NCBI GenBank assembly: GCA_946894095.1
Contig: OX335658.1
Coordinates: 13,197,001-13,261,000 of the forward strand
Origin: Incurvaria masculella
Taxonomy: Eukaryota > Arthropoda > Insecta > Lepidoptera > Incurvariidae
DNA length: 64,000 nucleotides
Reading direction: 5' to 3'
The position numbers and the translations under genes are program-made. The number at the start of each line of letters is the position of its first letter. Within the stretch, counting starts at the first letter, position 1. This document shows, one piece after another, positions 34,997 through 46,349 of the stretch. The notes under the pieces are model-generated. The model was not told where the DNA came from and did no database searches. It worked only from the letters and a program-made list of their open reading frames with translations.

Positions 34997-35149
34997 TAAT
35001 GGTGTTTTACTGTCTACCCTTTTGCATGAAAGGGAGGCTTAGATGTGGCAGAAGAGGCACTAATTTAGAACAAATGCAGTAGTTACGGACACCGATTAGG
35101 CTGTAAGGCACGACAACCAGCTCAAATAAATATGCCTCTAAAAGAAACT
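33880..35149. other. No gene; (TA)n tract
   Basis: Very AT-rich with the (TA)n run at 34930-34993. Confidence 0.6.
34930..34993. repeat. (TA)n microsatellite, ~32 units
   Basis: Uninterrupted alternating A and T. Confidence 0.98.
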
Positions 35150-35486
35150 AAAAAACCGGCCAAGTGCGAGTCGGACTCGCACACGAAGGGTTCCGTGCCA
35201 TCGTAGAAAAAATAAACAAAAAATTACGTTTTTTGTATGGGAGCCCCCTTTAATTATTATAAATCTTAATATATAAATAATTATTTTTAAATCTTACCTA
35301 TTTTTTGTTATAGCGGCAAAATAAATACACACTCTGTAAAAATTTCAGCTGTCTACCTGTTACGGTTACTGAGATACAGCCCTGTGACAGACGGACAGAC
35401 GGACGGACGGACGGACGGACGGACGGACAGCGGAGGCTTAGTAATAGGGTTCCGTTTTCACCCTTTGGGTACGGAACCCTAAAAAG
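35150..35486 (+). mobile_element. (CCGT)n-type element, complete, expanded microsatellite
   Basis: Starts AAAAACCGGCCAAGTGCGAG with a perfect GTGCGAGTCGGACTCGCAC hairpin. It contains a long GGAC run (about 35396-35430) and ends GGTACGGAACCCTAAAA. Confidence 0.8.
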
Positions 35487-35986
35487 GATCCTACAATTGT
35501 AGCTTGTGGCAATTTACCACCTCTGCCTACCTCACCAGGTAGATGCGTGGTGGTATATTCGTATTACATGGATTACTACAATACACTCAAGACGCTCGCG
35601 GTACAACATTGTATCTAAACCGCACATTCTCGTCAGCCGAAACTCGAAAAGTGGTGTTATTGGTACGTAAATTCAATTTTATTTCTTCTTCACACCATTT
35701 CATACATCAGACCGTCTTGTAAAGTGCGGCGCGAACGGATTTCGACACTCAACGCCATACGCCTGCCAACATTTACAAGCACAATGTGAAACTGCGGTGG
35801 TGCCACCAAATTGCTTTGATCTGCCCGATCGACAAGTCGAGCCAGTTGATTTGCGTGAGTTTATTAACATATTTGCATCTGGTCGTTTGGAATTGCTGTT
35901 AGGTTCTATTTATGTGCAAACAATATTGTGTGCTGTGTGGTTTCCGGCAAAAAAATATACAATTAGTCGTAAGAGCCCCGTAGCTC

Positions 35987-36135
35987 GTCGTTCGTGGTTC
36001 GGATTCCACGCTAAACGGTTCCTTTATTACAGCTCTTTGTCCAGTGACTAGAGCACTTGCCTTTCACGCGAGAGGTTCTAGGTTCAAATCCTCGCCCGGT
36101 CATGCACCATTTTCCTTCTCTTTTGCATCATGTGT
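35987..36135 (+). mobile_element. SINE pieces with a tRNA-Glu-like head
   Basis: A body fragment (GTTCGTGGTTCGGATTCCAC, 35989-36022) is followed at 36031-36103 by a tRNA-like unit with box A-like TGTCCAGTGACTAGAGC, an anticodon loop CTTTCAC (TTC at 36063-36065) and box B GGTTCAAATCC. This resembles tRNA-Glu(TTC) more than the head at 45.5 kb does. The text after it (CATGCACCATTTTCCTTCTC) matches the linker of the tRNA-headed SINEs, so this is a SINE head, not a working tRNA gene; the acceptor stem does not pair. Confidence 0.7.
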
Positions 36136-36426
36136 GACGTAATTCAATGCGAAATATACATTCAAATATTTACTTTACTACCCGTTTACAAATTATAATA
36201 TAACCAGTTGGGTTACCCTTCGAATGGCAATACGATCATCTTAAATTGATCGTCTATTAGATTGAAAACTTCAACGTATAACAAATTGCAGTTACCTACA
36301 ATAGCTATCCTACCTAAAGTATGTAATTGTGGAGGTAAATTAAATTTTATAGATATGGCAACATTCAAATATTCGCCTCCAGACGCCGAGTCGACTAAAT
36401 CTAACTCTACCTTGTTCCTTCCTTAA

Positions 36427-36964
36427 GGTGGGCCTTCCCGCTCAACTCCCCATAAAAACGTAGAAAGAAGATCATGCCCATATTTCATGTCAAAGATCCC
36501 AAATTTTGCTCAAAATAGCTTCATTTGATCGAACTAAATGTCTGATGACCGTTGGCGTAGTAAAATTGCGTTTGGTTTCTAAGTTATAAGGTCCGAAAGT
36601 TCGAATTTTTCGCGTGTTTTATACACTAACTGAGAAGGTGGATTACTCAATGATAAACGAAAAATATCTTAAAAAGATTATTCATTAGACATTGCTTATT
36701 TCATCAAGATTTATAATCTATTTTGGTTTTTGTTGGATTTTTTACTACAGCGGTCGTAGTTTACTTTTAGCTATAAGTCGTTTTGTATTTAAAATTTTCG
36801 TAAATCTTACCAAATCATACACTATGCGCATTGTCTGCTTTGTGGACATGTTGCATCCTCCTCATCACGAAACATCTTTTTTGAAACAGAAAAGGTCCCA
36901 GAGCGCAATAGCACGATTTTGTACCGTGCCCGCGAATAAGTTTGTCCGGCCGGGAAGGGCCACC
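36427..36964 (+). mobile_element. TTAA-flanked non-autonomous DNA transposon, family 2
   Basis: A 538-bp unit between TTAA at 36423-36426 and TTAA at 36965-36968. Terminal inverted repeats are GGTGGGCCTTCCCG and, on the opposite strand, GGTGGCCCTTCCCGGCC. Short open frames inside, which look conserved between copies, only reflect DNA similarity among repeats. Probably piggyBac-class. Confidence 0.8.
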
Positions 36965-36969
36965 TTAAA

Positions 36970-39900
36970 ATGCCTTATCAAAAAAATCCGCAAGACATCT
37001 GATACGTAATAAATGACACTTTATACACTACGCAATACTTCGACAATGTTAAGAGTACAATGTAAAAACACATCTCGAAACTTTTTTCTACGCACGCGAA
37101 ATGGACCGTGTATTTTATCCCGACGCCTTCACTTATGTTACTAATGGTGGGTAATGACATAAATTAGAAGGCAAATTAGCTGTTAAACGCAATGCGCTAA
37201 TACCAATGTTCAGATGTCCGTATGCAGAGGAACATTAACCCAGTCACGCTAGCGCAGCGAAGGCTGGATGATTTTTAGCGCTCGGATTTAACCAATGATA
37301 CTGATATATTGCAAACAATTATAGGAACATAAGCAATTTAAGAGAACCCTGAAGTCTCAATAACTCAGTTTGAAAGAAATTTAGAGAGTTTGGATTGATG
37401 TTAAATCCAACGCAAAGTCAGGACACATTAATTAAAGGAAGAGGCCGCAAAAAGAACTACTTTATGAATATACTGTAAGGCGGGCCAAAATATCATTGAA
37501 CGTTCTGAATATTCTCCAAACAGTTCAACTACAGAATATTACATGTAATTTTATAATATGTAGTTTAATTCAATCTTCAGTATTCTTTATTGGATTGGAA
37601 GAATTAAGCAACATATTTTATATTAAGGGTTATCCATGGTAAATTTAATGAAAAACTGAGGTCCTTGCTTGCGTACTAGGTTTGCTTACCGGCCAGGATA
37701 AACCTGGTTATCCTGCCCGGGTTGGTACCGTGACATCGAATAAACTATGGTCGAAGCAGCGATGAAAATTGTCCATGTATTCCACCCAGTTCAATGATTG
37801 ATGGAAAATTAAGAAGGTACTGGCTAGGCACCTTTAGTTCCCCTATAATATCATGACTGTAGGAGTGGTCCATGGTCCATGGTCATGTCCATTTATAAAA
37901 ATTTAAATGTCGTTGTGAACCGGAACAAAATAAGGTAAGTGGTTCTGAAGTTTTATAAGAACAGACATACGCCAGACGTTGGATTTTGTGAGATACTACT
38001 GGTACAAATTATTGCATAGCTTTATGACGGAGATATAAGAAGAGGCCTATCCTTAGTTTTTCTTCGCGTGAAGTTATCCTTCGACAGCAACCCACCGCAG
38101 TCGCATCAATGAAGACGTTTTAGTAGTAATTACTATAATCTTTGTGTCGTCTCAATCCCTCAGGGGCTCGCCACCGTTAGTAATACGTTCATAAGAACTT
38201 GACGAGTTTGGCGCAACCTATTCGTTCTTTAATGACGCCTCATTTGTTGCATTAACCGTTTGCGCAATGCAGACAATCCAAGGTTCATGTAACATTGTCA
38301 ATACACATTGCTTATTATGTAATTTTGCAAAAATATTACTAAACATAGTAATATTATGTAGTCGATTTCATTTTGTCTATTGTGCACATGCAAGTTTGAG
38401 ATGTGTCGTTTGGCTATTTTTTTATAAATCACTTATTTTTGGATCTTGCTTGAATAATTGTTCAATATTTGACGGATTTTTTGGGCATTTTTAAATTATT
38501 TGTTGTCAATATTACTGGTCTACTTCAAATGTCTCGTGAAATGATTGTACTGATCAAGATACTTACAATCACAGAATATGTATTTCTCTTGCTCTCCATA
38601 CATGTTCTGCGATTACAGCTGCTACAATCGTGTTTCTAGGCTAGACCTATCGTCGATCAGACTCGTTCTAGACTACTCCGCTCTGTAAATCTATTTCGTC
38701 ATTCCTTCGTCACCAATTCGTTAGCACTGTAACGTTATAGCCATTGCAAAGTTAAATCATTTAGACCGTCCTAGATTTGCTGTTAACGGTAATACTTCTA
38801 AAGTTACCCGTAGAGATTTTGTGTTTTGTGTGTATAATCTTGTATATATAATATCTTCTGAGTAAGATTTATTTTGTTGTAAGCAAAATTATATAGTTCC
38901 AGTAATATGATAGACCTGTAACTTTTAAATGCTTCAACAAATATAGGTATGTTATGCATTTATGTTTATTATTTAAACGGCAAATAAAATGTAATCTTAG
39001 CTCATAAATGGCCATACAGGAAAAAAATCATCTAATGACCCATCGTTGATACACCTACAACATATTTTGTGTTAACAAAACATTTTATATCTTTTAAATT
39101 GGATACCATTAACCGATAAAAAATTCAAGTGTCAGACTCTATCAGATAAATTCCATTGAAACAAGATCAGATTGCAACTGATAAATGTTTCTATTATTGA
39201 GTCAATTTATAGATAAGGAAATATTCCTGGGATAAAATACTAAATTTTTATTATTGTGTATCCTTTTCTAACAGGTATTCAAGTTTACATTTTAAAATTA
39301 TACGAAAAATGTATAGATAATACCATACCTTCTCTTATTATATGAGACCATAGCACTCCATTCTGGAAGTAAGTGGGTATCATGCCATGCTAGGTCGCCA
39401 GGAAGGCGAACCACCAAAACCGCAAACGACATCATAAAGACAAGATACTTAGTTGCCTTTCTCCTCTATTGATTTTATTATTATTCGTACCAGTTGCTGC
39501 AGAATTATAATACCGACATATTGTTGTTTTCTCTCGTCCAATTGTATTGTAATGTATTGTATTGTTTATTTATCATCCATAGACAGTACACTGAACTCGA
39601 ATTTGTCATATTTTAGCATTGGCCAGTTCAGCAAAACAAAACACAGCGAAGAAGAACTGGAAAGAAACTCCGGTTTTTTATTTATTTTCAACGTCCACTT
39701 AGTCTAAGTTTACAAAAGTGATTGTCAATTATTTTAACAAAAACATAGGTAAAACACTAAATTAACATGAAAACACAAAATTTACAATCCATGCCGTATG
39801 CAACAGTTCATGACAAATATAATTTTATTTGCAAAGACAATCCCCTCCAACTAATATGTTGCCAATTGGAGCAGGCCAGTCCCCACAAACAGCACCCGTT

Positions 39901-40580
39901 CACGAGCATCACGCCGGGCACAGCCATTACCTCTTTCAACCATATTTTAGGGAAAGCGATAACCCCAGCCAAGCGTCACCGTAAGCGAGGACCTTAAAGC
40001 GATGCACTACAAAATAATAATGTTTTCGCGTTCATACCACGAAGATTCTTATAGGTTCGATAGCCTTCTACAATACTGCGATATTGACAGAAGAAAGCGG
40101 GTACTGTCTACTGATTTAGGTAAAATACGTCCTTCGTAAACCCCGCCAGGTTAGTTCGTTAAAACGTGATAACCCCCTTAACATTTTCCCCTTGCACCTC
40201 GAAGACGTGAATTATCAATTTGACGGTCGCGGTCGTAAATTAGACCTATAGTGTCCCTAACCCCATAAAATCAAAGATTAACAAGCTTTATGCAATGCAC
40301 ATTTCGGCTATCTTTTATCTAATGCAATACCACAGTGCAATACCAACACACGTAGAATACGAAGGTAACTATTGGCTCGATGTCATAATAATCTCGTAGC
40401 ATTTGAAGTCGATATCTTTTGATATTGGAGGCACTTCCCGGTACCAATTCTCGTTCTGCGGGTCGAGCACGAAACTTCGTCCAATATTCTTAACGTTTGT
40501 ATTATTAAGTCTTTAATAATTTATGGATCATTTTTAGGGAGCTTTCAATAAACATTGTTTAATGGTATTACAAAAACCAT
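36970..40580. other. Mostly featureless apart from one SINE
   Basis: Only the SINE at 37660-37900 is recognised. Frames of up to 84 codons near 39453-39997 show no motif. Confidence 0.55.
37660..37900 (+). mobile_element. SINE, body and tail, diverged
   Basis: Holds the body segments CCCGGGTTGGTACC and CACCCAGTTCAATG and a damaged tail in which GGTCCATG is duplicated. No head is visible. Confidence 0.65.
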
Positions 40581-40582
40581 CT

Positions 40583-40992
40583 GGACGTGTATTCTTGGCA
40601 TTCAGTCATTGCGGATTCAGTAGAGTTAACAGAAGAAGAATTTACTTTGACATTACTTTGGCATTCTAGAAACCGATCGCAGCGCCACACGGAATGAGTG
40701 GGCACGGAATTAAACGTTTACATATGTAATAGTCGTTGTTTGTATGGACGATGAAAACAGATGAGTACAGAAAATAAAATCCTCGATGACAAGACGCATT
40801 TGTTTTCGAGCGCTACCATTCGATGGCGTATAAGAGCGAACACTTTATTACTGAGAAACAGAAAGAGATATCACTACACTAGCTCCCACTGCCACTGTCC
40901 TATTCAAAATCATACTTTCCGAGTTCAGGAATAACGAAAAATAGCATATTAGTTTCCGTATGCGATTCAGTAAATGCCGCAGGAATAGGTCG
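40583..40992. mobile_element. Diverged relative of the 47-bp TIR MITE
   Basis: CGTGTATTCTTGGCATTCAG at the left and TTCAGTAAATGCCGCAGGAA followed by TAGGTCGG at the right are inverted and match the arms of 26200-26428. The interior is longer and unrelated. Confidence 0.55.
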
Positions 40993-41204
40993 GAAGTAAT
41001 TAACTGATTCAGCTATGATTCAGCTATGATTCAGTAAAGTGTTTACATAAGTTTGCCTAAAATGCACCTCCTGGTGTCTCGAGCTGAGCCCCGTCCCCAT
41101 TCCCGGAATACATTATATATGATCCAGTTAACTTAATTAGACAGTAAGATTAGGTAAAATCATATTTATAGTAAGAATATTTTGCTAATCTCACAAGGTG
41201 AGAT

Positions 41205-41590
41205 CTGCTCGTAGCCTAGTGGCGCGAGAAGCCCGGGTTCAAATCCTCGCCCCGTTCATCCACCACTTTCCTTCTAATTATGAATTGGATAAATGCATTT
41301 CGTCACGAATGCGAGCTGGTCCATGGTTCGGAATCCATGTAAAACTATACTATATATATTCCCTTACTAGGTGGTAGGGTTTAAGCCCGCCCGAGTTGGT
41401 ACTATCGCAAAGATGGTCGAAGCGGCAATAAAAAAATGTCCATGTATTCCATCCAGTTCAATGTAGCCATGATCATAAAGGGAAGGTCCTGGCATGGCAC
41501 CTAATCCTTTTGGGAATGTGGTGTTTTGGTCTAATATCATAACGGTAGTTGTGTGGTATTAGCCATCCATGACAGGATGCCTAAAAAAAT
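41205..41590 (+). mobile_element. SINE, full length, tRNA-like head (internally shortened)
   Basis: Starts CTCGTAGCCTAGTGGCGCGA (box A), then jumps directly to CCCGGGTTCAAATCCTCGCC (box B), so the anticodon region of the tRNA-like head is deleted. Linker, body and tail follow in the usual order. The box A to box B distance is too short for normal Pol III initiation, so the copy is probably dead. Confidence 0.8.
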
Positions 41591-41794
41591 CTAAGAGATA
41601 AAATTATATTGCTTTCCAGAAGGAACTACTTCAGTTTTGTCCACGTTTACCATTCAACTGAAGATTGAAAAATTGGGCATTCTCACTTCAGATTTTACTA
41701 TCGTTCAACCAGTGCATCGGTCCACCACTGTCGACTTTCCTCGAATTAGAACATACTGATCCTGTAAAATATTTATTAATAGTGTGAGTAAACT

Positions 41795-41965
41795 GTGGAA
41801 TGTGCTTCCTGCTGAGGTATTACCCCTAAGTACAACCTGGGATCCATCAAACATTCTGTGAAGAAACGCCTGGCCGTCCGACATGGTTTTCGAAACCCCT
41901 GTAAAATTTTAAAAGCCCATTAGCGTTCTCGCGCACCCTTTTGAGGGCTTAAAATTGGTAAGATG
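41795..41965 (+). mobile_element. Jockey-like LINE relic, C-terminal end
   Basis: The plus strand reads VSKLWNVLPAEVLPLSTTW, then stops. The downstream part (GACATGGTTTTCG) also matches the relics at 12.15 and 63.46 kb. It is 5'-truncated and dead. Confidence 0.65.
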
Positions 41966-42064
41966 CCGGCCGGCTACTAATAAGATAATTTTATATATTT
42001 GCTAATTTAATATCATCAAGTTAAATTCGTAGGCGTCTATTACAGCGAAGATAAGTCAGTGCCT

Positions 42065-42295
42065 AGAACGCATCGTTGTTGACGACGCGTTACGTTTACT
42101 CTAACGCCCTAGTAACGCCGGGTTTCGCCCTAAGCCCCCGAAGGTTTATTCCCCTTAGATTTACAGTCGTTTCCTGGTCCGGCCGCGCGGAGGTCCCGTC
42201 TTCCCAACATTTAGCTCGCGTCTCGGGGCCGACCACACGCCAGCGAGCTGTTTTACTGGTTCATAAAGCGTGAGGTATTATGAGCGGTTCGGCCC
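42065..42295. other. GC-raised segment, unassigned
   Basis: GC-rich stretch (GTCCGGCCGCGCGGAGGTCC, GCGTCTCGGGGCCGACCAC) ahead of the 80-bp direct repeat. It may be part of an unrecognised element that also includes that repeat. No motif was found. Confidence 0.3.
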
Positions 42296-42375
42296 ACACG
42301 AGAGTCGACTGAGTTTTGCGGGATTCAAGAACAATCAATATGACTTTTATAGTATTATTTTAATGTCAATCAAAT
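42296..42375 (+). repeat. 80-bp direct repeat, first unit
   Basis: GAGTCGACTGAGTTTTGCGG through TTTTAATGTCAATCAAAT recurs at 42681-42760 with a handful of changes. The two units bracket the TIR element at 42390-42678. Confidence 0.8.
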
Positions 42376-42389
42376 ACATCAATAATATT

Positions 42390-42678
42390 CATGGAGGTAA
42401 AGAAATTACAGGACAACGGATGGAACTAAAAAAGTGTCGACACCACAATTGTGCCGCGGGAGGCGTGACAACCGGATTCGGATCGGTTAATACATCATTA
42501 CGAATGAAGAATGTCGTAAAGACCATCTGGTTTATTGAAAAAGAATTCTTATCGTTATCATCTTACCCACCAACTTGGGAGTCTTCAAATTGGATTTCTC
42601 TCCGTTTTCGGAGTGTGCGTCATTTTTTGCGCGCTCGTTGCATGGAAGATTTTTCTCCATACATTCTTCACGTCCATG
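42390..42678 (-). mobile_element. TIR element, CATGGAGGTGAAGAA family, reverse copy
   Basis: Begins CATGGAGGTAAAGAAATTAC and ends with the inverted counterpart TTCTTCACGTCCATG. The middle is shorter than in the other copies. The 142-codon open frame crossing it (42270-42698) is a by-product of the repeat, not a gene. Confidence 0.7.
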
Positions 42679-42680
42679 CC

Positions 42681-42760
42681 TACACGATAGTCGACTGAGT
42701 TTTGCGGGATTCAAGAATAATCAATCTGACTTTTAGGTATTATTTTAATGTCAATCAAAT
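42681..42760 (+). repeat. 80-bp direct repeat, second unit
   Basis: Near copy of 42296-42375. At 80 bp it is far too long for a transposition duplication, so it points to local duplication or unequal exchange. Confidence 0.8.
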
Positions 42761-43094
42761 GTATAAAATTTGTGAACATGAACATGAAGGAGTTAGCTTA
42801 ATTCACACCAGTATGGGAACGAAATTTATTCGGATGGGAATAGGGTTAGGAAGTGGGTATAATCAACCGGCCCTGCTTCATGCGGAAGCCAATATAAGTA
42901 GGAAGTAGGAGGAAAAGTAGGAATAGTAAGTTAAGCATTTTAAGTTTTTATTTCTTGTATTTAGATGAATGCCATTCGCGTGGTATCCAAACGTGATCCG
43001 TATGCAGTGGCACCGCAAAGATTAAAGTACTTGGTATGTACTTGATATGTTATATATGTCAATGCTTGGTAGTAAGTATTCGACTGGTCGCGCG

Positions 43095-43210
43095 TGGCAT
43101 CCCGCAAATAACATCGCCACCGCGCGCGAATGCTTCTGAAATGTGTTCGCCAAGTTATTCCCTACACACACAAACGTTCCTATACGTCTGCGACTATGTT
43201 TGTCTATTGC
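43095..43210 (-). repeat. Diverged repeat, inverted counterpart of 22035-22150
   Basis: The minus strand has CATGCAATAGAC, AAACATAGTCGCAGACGTAT, AACACATTTC and CGCGCGCGGTGG, collinear with the other copy. The second translation reads DKHSRRRIGTFV. Confidence 0.5.
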
Positions 43211-43703
43211 ATGTTGGGTTGGTAATTTCAGAAAATTGGCGACAGCGAGTCTCAGAGTAGGCGCGCTAGAATTCCTTTTTTTTCTGAGGTAAATAGGGAC
43301 AATCATATGAACAAAACAAAGATTGGATTAGAATACTTACTTACTGTTCTGAGCGTTTAAGCCTGGTACAATTATACATCAAAATGCTGATTTGCTTTCT
43401 GTGTTATAAACATAGTATTCTTTTTGCAACCCTATATTTTTTCTTAAATACCATTGCTTATTATTTATGTTTTGTGTTTAACGCCTATATTTTGTTAACA
43501 TTCCAATGTGTTTCAGTGACAATTCGTAGTGAAGGCAATTTTTATGTTTATTTTTGTGTGTGTTTTCTTTTCAATTGTTGCATATACCTATATCTGCGAT
43601 TTCTCCAAATAAATAAAAATATAATAATAACAAGTGTTCAAATTTACACAATACTGTTTACTCGTATAAACAGACAATCTTCTTAGTAAGTAAGTGTTAT
43701 AAG

Positions 43704-44038
43704 CATGGTGGTGCAGAATGTATAGAGAAATAACTTCCATACGACGAACGCGCCAAAAAATGACGCCACGCGACTTACAACATTATATCGCCGTACACAT
43801 CTGTAGCGCAGTGATGAAAACGGAGAAAAATCAAATTTGAAGTCTCCCAAATTGGTAGGAAAATTGATAAAGATAAGAATTATTTTAAAATAAGTCAGAT
43901 GGTGGTTACGTAATTCTTCATTCGTAATTATGTATTCAGCGAGAGCCGAAACATAGGCCAAATTCATCCCGCGGCACAATTGAGGTGTCGAAACGTTTTT
44001 AGTTCCATCCGTTCTCCTGTTATTTCCTCACCTCCATG
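43704..44038 (+). mobile_element. TIR element, CATGGAGGTGAAGAA family, complete
   Basis: Ends CATGGTGGTGCAGAATG and, inverted, CATGGAGGTGAGGAAATAAC. It contains the segment ACAACATTATATCGCCGTAC shared with 52989-53586. There is no real ORF. Confidence 0.7.
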
Positions 44039-44410
44039 GTTATAAGTCAAATAACTAACAATCGTGTAACTCACCATGCTCGTTTAGTTCGCAATGCAAT
44101 TTGCAATGAAGACCTTAAGCTTAAAGCCGCCATTAACACCCACAGATCGTATCGAGTAATGTATGGATGTGCGAATCGTGGCGGCTCGGGGGAGGGTTAT
44201 GCTAAACGACGTGATACTTTATCGCTTCATCTCTTCCAACCGATGCTTCTTGTAATTGCCTCCATTAAGTGCTATGGGACTGTTAAGGTGCTAAGCGGTT
44301 ATAAGCTTTTGTGACAGAAGTGTGGCGTACGTCCGTGCGATGAAATGTTTTTGATAACTTGTCTTATATCCATTATATAAGCATCTAAAGATGTATATAA
44401 AAATGTTTAA

Positions 44411-44950
44411 GATGGCCTATCCCGCTCAACTCCCCATACAAACGGGGAAAGAAGATCACGCCCATATTTCTAGTCAGAGATCCCAAATTTTGCTCAAAAT
44501 ATCTTTATTTAATCGAACTAGATGTCTGATGACCGTTGGCATTGTAAAATTGTGTTTGGTTTCTAAGTTATAAGGTCCGTAAGTTCGAATTTTTCGCGTC
44601 TTTTATACAATAACTTTGGAGGTGGATTACGCAATGATAAAGTAAGAAAATCTTAAAAAGATTAGTCATCAGACATGGCTTATTTAATCAAGATTTATAA
44701 TCTATTTGGTTATTGTTAGATTTTTGACTACAGCGGTCGTGGTTTACTTTTAGCTATAAGTCGTTGTAATTAAATTTTTCGTAAATCTTACCAAATCATA
44801 CACTATGCACATTGTCTTTTTTGTGGACATGTTGCATCTTCCTCATCACGGAGCCTGTCTTTTTCATGGAAACAAAGAAGGTCCCCGAGCGCCACAGCAC
44901 GGTTTTGTACCGTGCCCGCGAATGAGTTAGTCCCGCCGGGTTGGGCCACC
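44411..44950 (+). mobile_element. TTAA-flanked non-autonomous DNA transposon, family 2
   Basis: Complete copy, 540 bp, with TTAA at 44407-44410 and 44951-44954. Its interior closely matches the 36427 copy. A large palindrome begins only 28 bp beyond its right end. Confidence 0.8.
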
Positions 44951-44978
44951 TTAAGGGCCTATATCTATATATATATTA

Positions 44979-45078
44979 GCATACAATATCGAGAAGGCGA
45001 TATCGCCTTCTCGATATTGTATGCGTTTGACAGATGGTATCGAGAGCGCTTTCGATACCAACTATCAAACGCATACAA
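44979..45078. repeat. Perfect 46-bp palindrome overlapping a 62-bp near-palindrome
   Basis: 44979-45024 is a spacer-free perfect palindrome centred between 45001 and 45002 (centre GGCGATATCGCC, arms beginning GCATACAATATCG). 45017-45078 is a second palindrome centred between 45047 and 45048, with three mismatched pairs and arms beginning TTGTATGCGTTTGA. They share 8 bp, so TTGTATGC can pair in either of two hairpins. It lies just right of a TTAA family 2 element. Confidence 0.95.
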
Positions 45079-45111
45079 ATTTAACTTTTCTCCTTTTTAT
45101 AAGGAAACTGT

Positions 45112-45512
45112 CACGGATAGCTAATACTACACAACTACCGTTATGATATTAGCCCAATACACCACATTCTCGAAGGTATTAGGTACGATGCCAGGACCTT
45201 CCCTTTATGAGCACGGCTACATTGAACTGGATGGAAAACACGGACAATTTTTCATTGCCGCTTCGACCATCTTTTCATCCAATGCGATGGTACCATCCCG
45301 GGCGAGCTTTAACCCTACTACCTAGTAGGGGAAGGGGACCTACAGTTTTACATGGATTCCAAACCATGGAACAGCTCTCATTCGTGACGAAATGCACTTA
45401 TCAAACTCAGAAAGAGAAAGAAAGTGGTGCATGTCGGGGCGAGAAATTGAGCCCAGACCTCTGGTACGCTAGGCCAGTCCCCGCGCCACTAGGCTACGAG
45501 GCTGCGCCTACT
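45112..45512 (-). mobile_element. SINE, full length, tRNA-like head
   Basis: Minus strand from about 45510: GCAGCCTCGTAGCCTAGTGG gives a tRNA box A, and GGGCTCAATTTCTCG a degenerate box B. A linker with TTTCTTTCTCTTTC and GTGCATTTCGTCACGAATG follows, then the same body and tail as the 5S-headed copies. The first bases match the start of the 5S-headed copies, so the two head types share an entry sequence and a body but differ between. Confidence 0.85.
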
Positions 45513-45921
45513 GGATAGGGTTCGTAGTAGGGGCCCAGGGAGTCAAGCACAGGTACGGTGATGCCTTTTGCACATAGCTCGGAGGACCTGAAACTAGCAG
45601 CAAAGCCTACATGTGGGCATGGTGTTCGAAGATCAATAAACACTGAGTAATTGCTCGCGGCAAAGTGCCTGATACTTTATTAGAGTTGTCATCTTTCAAG
45701 CGAGCGTTATTTATGATGGCTCGCTAGCAGGATGATTGTAAACATTTTTCAAGGACCTACTTTACATATTATCTATAAAACTATGAATTAGTGGAATTTG
45801 TATTAATATATAACTCGTTTATGATAGAATATACCTTGCCCCAGATTCCAGTCAAATCGTGTAATTAATCTGCCGAAGTGGTGGTACATAGCATGAAACA
45901 AAGTAAGTATTACATTTCTTA

Positions 45922-46006
45922 GGCTGAGATAAATAGTTGTAACAGAAACTTAGACTAACTACGTACTAACGTAACAAACAACGTACGTAACAAAATACTA
46001 CGTTAG
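45922..46006. mobile_element. Foldback MITE, GGCTGAG family, left end
   Basis: GGCTGAGATAAATAGTTGTA plus part of the arm. Afterwards the sequence degenerates into ACGTA-rich short repeats. Confidence 0.55.
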
Positions 46007-46007
46007 T

Positions 46008-46101
46008 AGGGCCCCATACATTTAACGTGTTTTTTTCTGTTAAATCTTGTACGATGGGTTCCGCCTTCTGTGCGAGTCCGACTCACACTTGGTCGGTTTT
46101 T
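46008..46101 (-). mobile_element. (CCGT)n-type element, hairpin end only
   Basis: Keeps CTTGTACGATGGGTTCCG, GTGCGAGTCCGACTCACAC and TTGGTCGGTTTTT. It sits against the left end of a foldback element (45922-46006). Confidence 0.65.
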
Positions 46102-46117
46102 GTAACTTGACACGAAT

Positions 46118-46345
46118 GTCTGACACTACATCTACAGTACTGTCATGAAATTATCCCACCGCATCACAACTGACTAGATGCCATTGAATGAAATGAAAGG
46201 TGATGAAAATTGTTTTCCTTCCAGTTCAATGTAGCCGAGCAATATAAGGAAGGCCCTGGCATGGCACCTAGTTCCCATGTGGTGTGTTAGGCTAATATCT
46301 GACGGTCAGTTTGGTGTTAGCCATTCATGTCCACTTACATAAACA
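46118..46345. mobile_element. Two SINE fragments back to back
   Basis: 46118-46195 matches the tail in minus orientation. 46196-46345 holds body and tail in plus orientation (CTTCCAGTTCAATGTAGCC, GGCCCTGGCATGGCACC). This is a second inverted SINE pair, without a spacer. Confidence 0.6.
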
Positions 46346-46349
46346 AAAG

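Noticed and set aside
36031..36103. Possible tRNA-Glu gene
   Set aside because: Box A, anticodon loop and box B are present, but the acceptor stem does not pair and SINE linker sequence follows.
42270..42698. 142-codon open frame
   Set aside because: It spans an 80-bp direct repeat and a TIR element; its sequence is repeat DNA.
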